From: Chromatiaceae bacterium
GTDB taxonomy: Bacteria > Pseudomonadota > Gammaproteobacteria > Chromatiales > Chromatiaceae
NCBI GenBank assembly: GCA_013426805.1
Contig: JACDZG010000051.1
Coordinates: 1 to 48,387 of the forward strand
Length of the DNA: 48,387 nucleotides
Reading direction: 5' to 3'
This document shows, piece by piece, positions 36,509 to 44,613 of this stretch. Each line of letters starts with the position of its first letter. The first letter of the stretch is position 1. Made by a program: the position numbers and the translations under genes. The notes below the pieces were generated by a model. The model searched no databases. It saw only the letters and a program-made list of their open reading frames with translations, and was not told where the DNA came from.

Positions 36509-36522
36509 GTTGGTCTCCAGCG

Positions 36523-36541
36523 TATCTTCAATGTTGATACT
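36523..36541. promoter_or_regulatory. Candidate MazE operator
   Basis: GTATC (36523-36527) and GATAC (36537-36541) are inverted around nine bases, 15 bp upstream of the mazE start, inside an outer GTTGG/CCAAC pair. The position fits autorepression by MazE-MazF, as known for the family. Confidence 0.45.
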
Positions 36542-36622
36542 TTACGCCAACAGCGGGGGTGCAACAAGGTCAGCTCGATGCACCCTGGTGAACCAGCGGC
36601 AACGCCCTGTCGGATCCTCCCT

Positions 36623-36691
36623 TGGCGGGCCTTGGCGGGCCTTGATCATCGTTCCCGCCGCAGGGTGGACTGCGCTACGCTTGTCCACCCT
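36623..36691. repeat. Motif repeat plus hairpin
   Basis: A tandem CTTGGCGGGC pair (about 36621-36640) is followed by GGGCCTTGATCATCGTTCCC and then by the hairpin AGGGTGGAC (36662-36670) / GTCCACCCT (36683-36691). The motif-then-hairpin order is the same as at 14632-14722 on the other strand. Confidence 0.55.
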
Positions 36692-36944
36692 ACAAGGCCG
36701 CGTGGTCGGAACGGTGATCGAGGCCTCACGCGGCGGGTGTCGTAATGGAAGGTCACGAACTCGCCACGGTTGGGGTCCTCGTCCCAGATCAACTCGAGCA
36801 CCCAATCAAGCGGCTCGCGAAAATAGGTGCTGCCGGACTCGCGCTCGGAGTCCCGGACCGGGGTGTCGAGCACCGCGACCACCACCGCGGGGCGGCCGTA
36901 GCGCGGGACCCGGCGGTTCTTCAGGCCTGTATACTGCCCCCTCA
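36646..36944 (-). pseudogene. Hypothetical gene fragment
   Basis: The frame contains a compact block (KNRRVPRYGRPAVVVAVLDT, then GSTYFREPLDWVLELIWDED, then EFVTFHYDTRRVRP) that looks like a real conserved small protein of about 70-90 aa, but I cannot name the family. Before the block the few residues MRGQYTG are probably not native, and the last 25 residues are encoded by a repeat hairpin, so both ends appear lost. It runs head to head into the regulator fragment that starts at 36944 on the other strand. Confidence 0.4.
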
Positions 36945-37306
36945 TGAGCGCCACCCATGCCACCCGCCTTGAACGTCTGAATCGCCTGGAGCAGTTACTC
37001 TCACCCGGCACGCCGCCGGACCAGTGCCCGGACGGTGCCCGGCTGCTGGAAATCCTGGGTGACGCCTATGGGACGGGGGATGAAGCGGCCCGGCGGCAAG
37101 CCGCAGCGCAGACCCCGGCGACCGATCGGGGCCGGTCGCTGCGACCAACAAGTCCATGGTGCCCGCCGGAGCCTGGACTCGACGCCATCAGGAAGATGAC
37201 AATCCGCTACGCCGCAACGCGGGGCCAAGCTGACTCGCGACAAGTCCAGAACTCGCTGGATTGCGAACCAATACAACCGTCTCTCAATCCCAAGCCTGGT
37301 CAATGA
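36944..37306 (+). pseudogene. 5' fragment of a WYL-type transcriptional regulator
   Basis: Starts MSATHATRLERLNRLEQLLS, then PGTPPDQCPDGARLLEILGD, the winged-helix N-terminus of a regulator whose later part is seen again at 40716-41163. About 105 bp (roughly 36995-37100) match 40722-40825 closely. Then the fragment jumps: a block between two CCCGGCG repeats appears lost and the frame runs into unrelated sequence. A TATACT -10-like box lies just upstream (36929-36934). Truncated and very likely inactive. Confidence 0.6.
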
Positions 37307-37335
37307 GACCGGACCAAACCCGCTGAGGTGCCACC

Positions 37336-39006
37336 GTGACGATTTGGCGAATGGCTATAGCCGCAGCGCAAGGACATGCGAATTACGCAGAGATCAGCGA
37401 ACGGCATGTCATCGCTCAGGGGTGGCCCGAACTCGGGGATCTCTCTTGCCTCTATCGGGCCTGTCGCGCGGGCTGGCTAACTTGGGACCAAGCCGAAAAG
37501 ATCTTGACAGATATTGCACTCCTCGCCGACCACGCCGGGTACGACCCTAATGTACAAAGATTCAACAATGCGTTCCAGCAAATACTCTTCAAGATCCAAC
37601 CGAACGATATCGTTATCGCGTATGAGGGCATAACCCCGGTCGGGATCGGTCAAGTGTGTGCGTGCATGGTATACGCATTTGACAGGTACGGCGTGCTAGG
37701 TGTTCTACCTGCGCAGTTCGGTAAAAGCACTTTCGAATATGCGCACTGCCTCTATCCTGTGAACTGGGTCGGCTGGAACGATCTTAATGGCTTTGTGGTT
37801 GCACATGGAGAGCAAGCCATCCCTCCTGCAGGCGGCGCGTACGGGCCGATCGGGATAGATGAGAGACATGATAGCGTGAACCGGATTTGGCATCACTGGA
37901 ATAACTATTCGGAGGAACATCCGGACGACTTTTGCCAAGAGATGTTGGTGCTTTGTGAAGAGCGCCAAGCAGCGCTAGCCAAACGTGATTGCGTAACTGA
38001 ACTCTCTTATTGGAGATCTCTTTCAATGCTTGCGGCACTTAATAAAGCGCTCAAACTGAAAATGCAAGTCATACTGCACGGTCCTCCGGGCACAGGAAAA
38101 ACTTTTCTCGCCAAGCAGTTCGTTACAGAGCATTGGAAGCTGCCAGCCGACCGCTGGGAAATCGTGCAGTTCCACCCTGCCTACAACTACGAAGACTTCG
38201 TGCGCGGCGTGCAGGTCAGCACCAACCGACAAGGGCAGGTTGAGTACCACACGGTCAACCGCGTATTCGCGGAACTGTGCAGCCGGGCTGCCAATGATCC
38301 TGGCAACGATTACGTGTTGATCATTGATGAGATCAACCGCGCTAACCTGGCCGCCGTTCTTGGCGAGTTGATCTATGCCTTGGAGTATCGCGGGGAGCCC
38401 GTCCGGACTCCGTACAAGGTCATTGATGGTTTCTATCTGCAAGTGCCCAAGAACCTCTACATCATCGGCACCATGAACACCGCCGACCGGTCCGTTGGTC
38501 ACATCGACTATGCGGTACGGCGGCGCTTCGCATTCCTGCCGGTTCTTCCGAATCGCGAAGTGATTCAACAAGTCGTTGCGAAGGATAACGGACTCCGGGC
38601 GTCGGCCGAGCAGTTGTACCATGCCGTAGCAGTTTTGTTTACGGGCGATGACAACCAGCGCAAACTGACCGGCGACTTCTTCGCCGACGATGTCCAGCCC
38701 GGTCATACGTATTTTCTTGCTCAGTCATGCGATGCACTTCTGACCACCTTCGTCTACCAGGTCTTGCCCTTGCTGCATGAGTACGTGAAGGATGGGGTGC
38801 TGCAATCAGGCGCGACGCTCACGCTTGGGGGTCTTGGGATTCCACTTGGCCAGCCGATGCAACCCCTCGCACTGGAAAATCAGCTTCGTGCACGGCTCCT
38901 CTGCTTTGCCCCCAATGCGCAGCAAGCCGGGGGACAGGCAGACGGTGCCGCTCCCGCTCCGAACCCGGCTGGAGTCGACGATGAGCCGGAGGACGGGGGC
39001 GAATAG
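37336..39006 (+). CDS. mcrB: McrB-like AAA+ GTPase subunit with divergent N-terminal domain
   Basis: Motor subunit of an McrBC-like modification-dependent restriction system, 556 aa. The AAA+ core starts near 240: Walker A ILHGPPGTGKTFLAKQF, the McrB-specific FHPAYNYEDFVRG, Walker B YVLIIDEINRANLAAVLGEL, sensor GTMNTADRSVGHIDYAVRRRF. The N-terminal 200 residues are not the classic McrB domain; a middle piece (QPNDIVIAYEGITPVGIGQV) resembles PUA/EVE-type domains that read modified bases, while the first 80 residues (helical, with WPELGDLSCLYRACRAGWLT) are unknown. The N-terminal half looks less GC-rich than the core, suggesting domain shuffling. GTG start at 37336 after GAGGTG. The next gene starts immediately after its stop. 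Confidence 0.82.
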   Translation: MTIWRMAIAAAQGHANYAEISERHVIAQGWPELGDLSCLYRACRAGWLTWDQAEKILTDIALLADHAGYDPNVQRFNNAFQQILFKIQPNDIVIAYEGITPVGIGQVCACMVYAFDRYGVLGVLPAQFGKSTFEYAHCLYPVNWVGWNDLNGFVVAHGEQAIPPAGGAYGPIGIDERHDSVNRIWHHWNNYSEEHPDDFCQEMLVLCEERQAALAKRDCVTELSYWRSLSMLAALNKALKLKMQVILHGPPGTGKTFLAKQFVTEHWKLPADRWEIVQFHPAYNYEDFVRGVQVSTNRQGQVEYHTVNRVFAELCSRAANDPGNDYVLIIDEINRANLAAVLGELIYALEYRGEPVRTPYKVIDGFYLQVPKNLYIIGTMNTADRSVGHIDYAVRRRFAFLPVLPNREVIQQVVAKDNGLRASAEQLYHAVAVLFTGDDNQRKLTGDFFADDVQPGHTYFLAQSCDALLTTFVYQVLPLLHEYVKDGVLQSGATLTLGGLGIPLGQPMQPLALENQLRARLLCFAPNAQQAGGQADGAAPAPNPAGVDDEPEDGGE

Positions 39007-40407
39007 ATGCGCTATCCAGTCGAGCCGGGGCGGTTATTGAAGACTCAGGAATGGAAGAAAGTCACGCGCCTCGACGCCGAGGATCCGAACCGTGTCGATC
39101 TGGCGCAGGCCATTGACCAGATCATCGAGGCTCGGAAGGATCACCACTGGCGCAAGACCTACGGCGGCGAGGACGATCCGGATTGGTCAGACAACCCATG
39201 CACCCTTGGCCTGCATTGGTGTCATGGGGAAATCAAGCCGTCGCATTTCATCGGCGCGGTTCACTTGCCATTCGGCGAGGTTTCTTACCCGTTATTGGTA
39301 AGGCCACGCGAACCATTGCAGGAAGTCGATTACGCCGCGATGTTCGCCGCGGTTCTGGCGGCCCCTGTCAGCGTGACGGGGATGGAGTTGCCGCGGTTGT
39401 TCGGCTGCGATCCGGACGCGGCAGCGATCAAGGCAAACCATCTGCCACAGTTGACACTCTTGGAGGTGATCGCTTTCCTGGCGACAACCGCCCGATTCGT
39501 GCAGCGGCATCTGCGACAGGGGTTCGTGTCCCGGACTGAAAACCTGACCGGACGGGTGAAGGGTCAGGTCCTCTTGGCCGCGCAGATTCGGACCAACCTG
39601 GTTCGAGCGCGCGCGGACCGGGTGGTTTGCAGGTTTCAGGAGTTCAATCTAAACACGCTGGAAAACCGATTACTGAAGGCCGCGCTTGAGGCGTGCGCCC
39701 GGTGGCTTGGCAGCCCCGCCAATGGACACGGCGGGTTGCCAGAGTTGCAGCACTGGGTCTGGACGATCCGCTCTGCCCTGGCCTCGGTGCCGGACTATCG
39801 GCCGCAACGGGGCGACTGGTCGCTGGTGCGCGAGACGGGCCTGATGGCGGCCTATGCCAGCCCGCTCACGCTGGCACGCCTGGTCCTCACCCGCCTGCAT
39901 CTGCGCGCCTCCGGGAAGTCGGCGGAGAGCGGCCGGACATTGCCGTTCTTTCTGGACGCCAACCGCCTCTTTGAAGGATGGGTCGGTGTTTGCCTGAGTA
40001 GGCTTCTTGGCAACCCGGCGGTGCGAGGCCAGATGACCTTCACCTTGCCGGGTCCGCCCTTCCGTAGCGAGGCCTACCACTTCCGCCCGGACTTTGTCGT
40101 TGACGAGCAGATCGTGGTCGATAGCAAGTACAAGATCACGCCGGAAGGAAACCCTCGCGTCGATCAGTCAGACCTTTATCAGGTCGTTGGCTATGCGCGA
40201 TTTTGCGCGAAGCCACCTGGCGAGCCAGGGCTCCAGGAGGCATGTATTGCGGTGCCGGGAGATCCGATGCTACATGGGCAAGGCCTGTTGGATGCGTTTG
40301 CCGCGTGCTGGAATCATCGATACCAGACGGGGCACCAATGGTACGATGGCTTTCGTCTGACGATGATAAGGGTGCCGGTGCCGCTCGCCGTTGTCGGACA
40401 TCCCTAA
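39007..40407 (+). CDS. mcrC: McrC-like nuclease subunit
   Basis: Nuclease partner of the McrB-like motor, 466 aa. The N-terminal half (to about 250) has the McrC pattern with a helical bundle, GRVKGQVLLAAQIRTNL and VCRFQEFNLNTLENRLLKAAL. The C-terminal PD-(D/E)xK domain shows YHFRPDFVVDEQIVVDSKYKI near 358-378 with D and D-x-K, plus DLYQVVGYARF. The ATG follows the mcrB stop with no gap, so the genes form one unit. In known systems McrB-McrC cuts between distant methylated sites; what modification this pair reads is unknown. Confidence 0.85.
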   Translation: MRYPVEPGRLLKTQEWKKVTRLDAEDPNRVDLAQAIDQIIEARKDHHWRKTYGGEDDPDWSDNPCTLGLHWCHGEIKPSHFIGAVHLPFGEVSYPLLVRPREPLQEVDYAAMFAAVLAAPVSVTGMELPRLFGCDPDAAAIKANHLPQLTLLEVIAFLATTARFVQRHLRQGFVSRTENLTGRVKGQVLLAAQIRTNLVRARADRVVCRFQEFNLNTLENRLLKAALEACARWLGSPANGHGGLPELQHWVWTIRSALASVPDYRPQRGDWSLVRETGLMAAYASPLTLARLVLTRLHLRASGKSAESGRTLPFFLDANRLFEGWVGVCLSRLLGNPAVRGQMTFTLPGPPFRSEAYHFRPDFVVDEQIVVDSKYKITPEGNPRVDQSDLYQVVGYARFCAKPPGEPGLQEACIAVPGDPMLHGQGLLDAFAACWNHRYQTGHQWYDGFRLTMIRVPVPLAVVGHP

Positions 40408-40435
40408 GGTTTTCTGTCTCATCAGCGGCAACAAA

Positions 40436-40465
40436 CGCGACCGCAATGGCCGAACCGCGGTCGCG
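40436..40465. terminator. Hairpin after the McrBC-like unit
   Basis: CGCGACCGC (40436-40444) and GCGGTCGCG (40457-40465) are perfect inverted arms with a 12-base loop, 29 bp after the mcrC stop. No T-run; probably ends the transcript. Confidence 0.45.
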
Positions 40466-40512
40466 CGCCCCGACGCGGGCTTGACAGCCATACCAGAATC
40501 CACGAGCCCATC

Positions 40513-40712
40513 ATGCAAACCCTGACCGCCAGCGAAGCCCGTGCCAATCTCTACCGCCTCATCGATGAGACGGCGCAGTCCCATGAGCCGATCATCATTT
40601 CCGGCTCCAGAACCCGCCGCGGTACGAGACGCTGGTCGGCGATCTTGCGGGCGCATACTCGCGCTGAATCAATATTCAGCATCCCCTCGTTTATGAGGTC
40701 TTCGTCACAGAA
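40513..40712 (+). pseudogene. Fossil YefM-YoeB toxin-antitoxin locus
   Basis: The first 31 codons (MQTLTASEARANLYRLIDET, then HEPIIISG) are the N-terminus of a YefM/Phd antitoxin. Right after, in another frame (about 40609-40712), comes the C-terminal part of a YoeB/Txe RNase: NPPRYETLVGDLAGAYSR-stop-INIQHPLVYEVFV, with a TGA where the family has Arg. The antitoxin's later part and the toxin's start are deleted. A TTGACA at 40481-40486 may be the old promoter -35 box. Non-functional as toxin. Confidence 0.72.
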
Positions 40713-40715
40713 CGT

Positions 40716-41163
40716 ACAGGCGTTGCTGTCACCGGGCACGCCGCCGGACCAGTGCCCGGACGGCGCCCGGCTGCTGGCGATCCTGGGCAGCACCTATGGA
40801 ACGGCGGATGAAGGGGCCCGGCGCCGGGCGCTGCAACGGGACCTCAGCGAGTTGGTGATGGAAGGACGCATCGCACCCGTGAATCCCGGCGGCAAGCCGC
40901 TGCGTTACCGGCGGGTGGCGGACGAACCGGATGAGGACCCGGCGGTCTGGGCCTGGACCATGCAAACCATCCACGACCTGGCGGCCGAGGCGGTTCCGCG
41001 CCGTCAGTTCGAACGGCTGTGGCAGCGGCTACTCCCCAATACCGCGGAACCCCGACTCGACGAGGCGCGGCTGCGCATCGTTCCGGACACCTTCCGACTC
41101 CAGCCCGTGGAACTCCGCAAAGGGGTGTTGAAGATGGAGGCCCACTTTAAGGTTTCGGTCTGA
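40716..41163 (+). pseudogene. WYL-type regulator, N-terminally truncated, fused in frame to antitoxin start
   Basis: From about 40716 the open frame encodes the regulator missing its first helix: VQALLSPGTPPDQCPDGARLL, ALQRDLSELVMEGRIAPVNP, LRYRRVADEPDEDPAVW and a helical end with LWQRLLPNTAEPRLDEARL and FRLQPVELRKGVL. It has no own start codon at the proper place; instead the same frame is open back to the YefM ATG at 40513, giving a 216-residue chimera in which an antitoxin DNA-contact piece precedes the regulator. The matching N-terminal piece is at 36944 on the far side of mcrBC. Whether the chimera is made is unknown. Confidence 0.6.
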
Positions 41164-41308
41164 TATGGCAGCATAAACTCTACTGAAACGCCAAGAAAAA
41201 AAATTGCTGTGAGAGAGGGTTGGCGCTTGACCGCCCGCCCCGTTTCTGCTGGAAGCGCCGCTAGCGTCTGGTTGCGCCCGCGGTGCCCGGATCTCATTGG
41301 AGCCTGTC

Positions 41309-41490
41309 ATGTACAACCCCGCCCGGCGCATGCCGAGTCTGCCCACCGAGGACGACCTGCCCTGCGACGATGGAGAGCCGATGGAGACGCTGCGCCACCG
41401 CCTGCAGATGGAACTCCTGATCCACTCGCTGGACCCCTGGGCGCGCGCCCGCGGGGACTGCTTCGTCGGCGGCAACATGTTCCTTGGTTA
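41309..41490 (+). pseudogene. 5' fragment of a Uma2-family (DUF820) gene
   Basis: Starts [20 protein letters not shown], then [13 protein letters not shown], then CFVGGNMFL, the normal Uma2 opening (intact members continue to about 200-250 aa). The frame stops right after FLG at 41488-41490, where the family has a Tyr-rich strand. Sequence after the break (TTAGGCGATTTCCG) recurs at the window end. Truncated by a rearrangement or insertion. Confidence 0.65.
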
Positions 41491-41814
41491 GGCGATTTCC
41501 GTCAAATCCCATACCACTTCTCTCGTCTTCTCGCCCGCCCTCCGCGTCGTGCCGACAGTCACGTTGCCCGGCGATGCTCCGGTCGGCGCGCCTTGCAGGC
41601 AGACGAACATCCTTCGCGATCCGGTATGCCATTTTTCGGCAATCGCCTGACTCCCCGGCTGCCGTCCACAGGGAGCTCCAGCCGCCCTGCATCGGACGCG
41701 ATTCGCCCACCACCGCACGGTCTGCGTTCCGCCACCCCGACAGGGTATGTTATGTTGCGCTCTATGATGGTCACGGCACCCGCGCCGCCCAGCCCCAGAG
41801 GAAACAGCATCGCA
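41491..41814. other. gatC upstream region
   Basis: 324 bp with no convincing gene. A minus-strand frame ends exactly at the Uma2 break with codons reading ...EIA-stop and might be the tail of a transposase, but no domain supports this. The region should hold the gatCAB promoter. Confidence 0.4.
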
Positions 41815-42102
41815 ATGGCACTGGATCAATCGGACGTCGAGAAGATCGCCCACCTGGCACGGCTCGCGCTTCCTGCCGCGGCGTGTACCCGTTATGCCCA
41901 TGATCTTTCAAACATTCTGGCGCTGGTGGCCCAGATGGATGCAGTCGATACCGCGGGCGTCGCACCGATGGCCCATCCGCTGCACCAAACCCAGCGGCTG
42001 CGGCCGGACGTACCGACCGAGCCCGATCAGCGCGCGCACTTTCAATCCATCGCGCCCCAGACCGACGGCGGGCTCTATCTGGTTCCCAGGGTGATCGAGT
42101 GA
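41815..42102 (+). CDS. gatC: Asp/Glu-tRNA amidotransferase subunit C
   Basis: Small subunit that holds GatA and GatB together, 95 aa. [19 protein letters not shown] is the standard opening, followed by the [16 protein letters not shown] helix, then [17 protein letters not shown]; the end ([10 protein letters not shown]) is typical. The ATG at 41815 follows AGAGGA. Its stop TGA overlaps the gatA start (TGATG), so the two are coupled. Confidence 0.93.
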   Translation: MALDQSDVEKIAHLARLALPAAACTRYAHDLSNILALVAQMDAVDTAGVAPMAHPLHQTQRLRPDVPTEPDQRAHFQSIAPQTDGGLYLVPRVIE

Positions 42103-43556
42103 TGCACGAGCAGACCATCCTCGCGCTGGCGGAGGACTTGCGCGCCCGCCGCTATTCCAGCGTCGAACTGACCCGCCATTACCTGGAGCGGATCGCGCGC
42201 CTCAATCCCGACCTCAACGCCTTCATCACCGTCGCCGCCGAACCGGCCCTGGCCGCCGCCGGGCGCGCGGACGCTGCACTCGCCGCCGGCACGGCCGAGC
42301 CGCTCACCGGCATCCCCATCGCGCATAAGGACATTTTCTGCACGCGGGGCTTACGCACCAGTTGCGGCTCACGGATGCTCGACACCTTCATCGCACCCTA
42401 TGACGCCACCGTCGTGGAGCGCCTGGCGACGGCCGGTGCCGTGGTCTTGGGCAAGACCAACATGGACGAGTTCGCCATGGGCTCGTCCAACGAGACCAGT
42501 TGGTATGGGCCGGTCAGGAACCCCTGGGACCACACCCGGGTTCCCGGCGGGTCGTCGGGCGGCTCGGCCGCGGCCATCGCCGCCCGGCTATGCGCTGCCG
42601 CCACCGGCACCGATACCGGCGGTTCCATCCGCCAGCCCGCGGCCCTGTGCGGCATTACCGGCATCAAGCCGACCTATGGGCGCTGCTCCAGATGGGGCAT
42701 GATCGCCTTCGCCTCGTCGCTCGACCAGGCCGGACCCATGGCGCGCTCCGCCGCCGACGCGGCACTCCTGCTCCAGGCCATGGCCGGATTCGATCCACGG
42801 GACTCGACCAGCATCGACACCCCGGTCCCTGACTATACCGCGGGACTGAATCAGGACCTCGCCGGTCTGCGGATCGGCCTGCCGAAAGAATATTTCGGTG
42901 ATGGACTGGACGCGCGCACCGCCGCGTCCATCGATGGCGCCATTCGGGAGTATGAGCAACTCGGCGCGCGGGTAAGCGAGATCAGCCTGCCCAACAGTCC
43001 ACTCTCGGTTCCGGTCTACTATGTCGTCGCCCCGGCCGAGTGCTCATCCAACCTCGCCCGTTTCGATGGCGTGCGCTACGGCCACCGCTGCCAGTCGCCC
43101 GCGGATCTGGAGGACCTCTACCAGCGCAGCCGCGCCGAGGGCTTCGGGCCGGAAGTCCAGCGCCGCATCATGATCGGCACCTACGTGCTGTCGGCTGGTT
43201 ATTATGACGCCTATTACCTCAAGGCGCAGAAAATACGCCACTTGATCGCCGACGACTTCAAGCGCGCCTTCACGCGGGTCGACGTCATCATGGGACCCAG
43301 CAGCCCGACGACCGCCTTCCCCATCGGCGCCAAGCGTGACGACCCGGTAGCGATGTACCTCAGCGACATCTACACCATCGCTGCCAACCTCGCCGGCTTA
43401 CCCGGCATGTCCATCCCGGTCGCCCCGGTCGACGGTCTGCCGGTCGGGTTGCAGATCATCGGCAACTATTTCGAAGAAGGGCGGCTGCTCAATGTGGCAC
43501 ATCGATTGCAGCAGGAGACGCACTGGCATTGCGCAGTACCGACAGGGTGCGCGTGA
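42102..43556 (+). CDS. gatA: Asp/Glu-tRNA amidotransferase subunit A
   Basis: Amidase subunit that frees ammonia from glutamine, 484 aa. Catalytic Ser-cisSer-Lys: Lys in IPIAHKDIF near 77, the Ser pair in [15 protein letters not shown] and [36 protein letters not shown] is a family hallmark. The ATG at 42102 is used; a GTG three bases earlier is possible. The usual next gene gatB comes only after a J-domain gene. Confidence 0.94.
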   Translation: MHEQTILALAEDLRARRYSSVELTRHYLERIARLNPDLNAFITVAAEPALAAAGRADAALAAGTAEPLTGIPIAHKDIFCTRGLRTSCGSRMLDTFIAPYDATVVERLATAGAVVLGKTNMDEFAMGSSNETSWYGPVRNPWDHTRVPGGSSGGSAAAIAARLCAAATGTDTGGSIRQPAALCGITGIKPTYGRCSRWGMIAFASSLDQAGPMARSAADAALLLQAMAGFDPRDSTSIDTPVPDYTAGLNQDLAGLRIGLPKEYFGDGLDARTAASIDGAIREYEQLGARVSEISLPNSPLSVPVYYVVAPAECSSNLARFDGVRYGHRCQSPADLEDLYQRSRAEGFGPEVQRRIMIGTYVLSAGYYDAYYLKAQKIRHLIADDFKRAFTRVDVIMGPSSPTTAFPIGAKRDDPVAMYLSDIYTIAANLAGLPGMSIPVAPVDGLPVGLQIIGNYFEEGRLLNVAHRLQQETHWHCAVPTGCA

Positions 43557-43642
43557 CACCCAGGGATGCACGATCCGGTAATCCCGTTGACCACGATGAC
43601 TGTTTGACTTCACTCTGGTACAGCTAGATCGTTGACACTCAG

Positions 43643-44581
43643 ATGAACGTGAATAAGGACTATTACGCGACGCTGGGACTGACGCCATCGGCCGACTCGG
43701 TCGTGCTGCGTGCAGCCTTCAAGGCGCTGGCGCAGCGTTACCACCCGGACAAGTCGGGGATCGACCGCGACCAGGCCAGCCAGCACATGGCCGCGATCAA
43801 CGAGGCCTATCGCGTCCTCAGCGATCCGGCGACCCGGGCGGAATATGATCGGCTGCGCGAGAAAACGACGCAGAACGCCGATACCGCCTTCGCCGACGGC
43901 GACAGCGAACCCGCGGCGGGCAGTCCGTTGGATGCGGATTGGAAGCTTGCGGCCCAGTTCTATCCTGAACTGAAAGAAATCCGTCTGGGACTCGCCCGCA
44001 TCTCCTGGAAACTCGCCGAGTCGTTTCGTGCCCGACTCCTGAAGACCAAAGAGTTCGCAAAAGCCCGCACATTGGCCGTTGAACTGGAAAGCGAGTTTTT
44101 GGCGCTCTATTTTGGAGAAAACCCCAAGACCTTGACTTTCGGAAAGAATCTTATACTGGATGGCCGCCGGGATGCCGCCAGAGAGCTCAACCGGGCGATT
44201 CGGATTTTGGGTAACGGCGCCGACCCGGATAAGGTCATTCAGGTCATCCGGGGCAAATTCGATATCCCGGACACCGGCGCGGCCTGGCGTTACGACACTA
44301 CCGGTAAACGCCGGGGTATCAGAGCCCAACGGTTTGCCGGTGAAAACGGCATGGTACTGATGGAACTCCTTGAGCGTATCCGCAACCGCGAGGTCCCAGG
44401 ATTCGTCATCGACGGCATTTTTTATGTGGAGATCGACCAGCATGGCAAACCCTTGCCGCCAAACCGCAAATCGGTGCGTGTCAGGCGCTCGCCCAGCAAT
44501 GTTGGCAACTATGTGCTGATCGGATTGCTTTTTATTTCGGTCCTTGCGCTGTTTTTTCTGATTTCGAGTTATTTATTCTGA
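43643..44581 (+). CDS. J-domain protein with C-terminal membrane anchor
   Basis: DnaJ-like co-chaperone of 312 aa. A J domain spans residues about 5-70 with the Hsp70-stimulating HPD in LAQRYHPDKSG and NEAYRVLSDPATRAEYDRLR. There is no Gly/Phe or zinc-finger region. The middle (about 95-270) is a separate alpha/beta region of unknown type with AWRYDTTGKRRGI and GYVD-like strands. The last 25 residues (NYVLIGLLFISVLALFFLIS) form a tail anchor, placing the J domain in the cytoplasm at the membrane. It sits between gatA and gatB, same direction, with gaps of 86 and 32 bases, so it is probably co-transcribed with them. Confidence 0.8.
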   Translation: MNVNKDYYATLGLTPSADSVVLRAAFKALAQRYHPDKSGIDRDQASQHMAAINEAYRVLSDPATRAEYDRLREKTTQNADTAFADGDSEPAAGSPLDADWKLAAQFYPELKEIRLGLARISWKLAESFRARLLKTKEFAKARTLAVELESEFLALYFGENPKTLTFGKNLILDGRRDAARELNRAIRILGNGADPDKVIQVIRGKFDIPDTGAAWRYDTTGKRRGIRAQRFAGENGMVLMELLERIRNREVPGFVIDGIFYVEIDQHGKPLPPNRKSVRVRRSPSNVGNYVLIGLLFISVLALFFLISSYLF

Positions 44582-44613
44582 AACACTCTGCAGCTTCCCC
44601 CAGGTAATACAGC

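Noticed and set aside
41488-41901. Minus-strand frame ending ...EIA-stop next to the Uma2 break
   Set aside because: Considered as a transposase tail, but no DDE or other motif supports a gene; kept only as part of the shared 14-mer observation.
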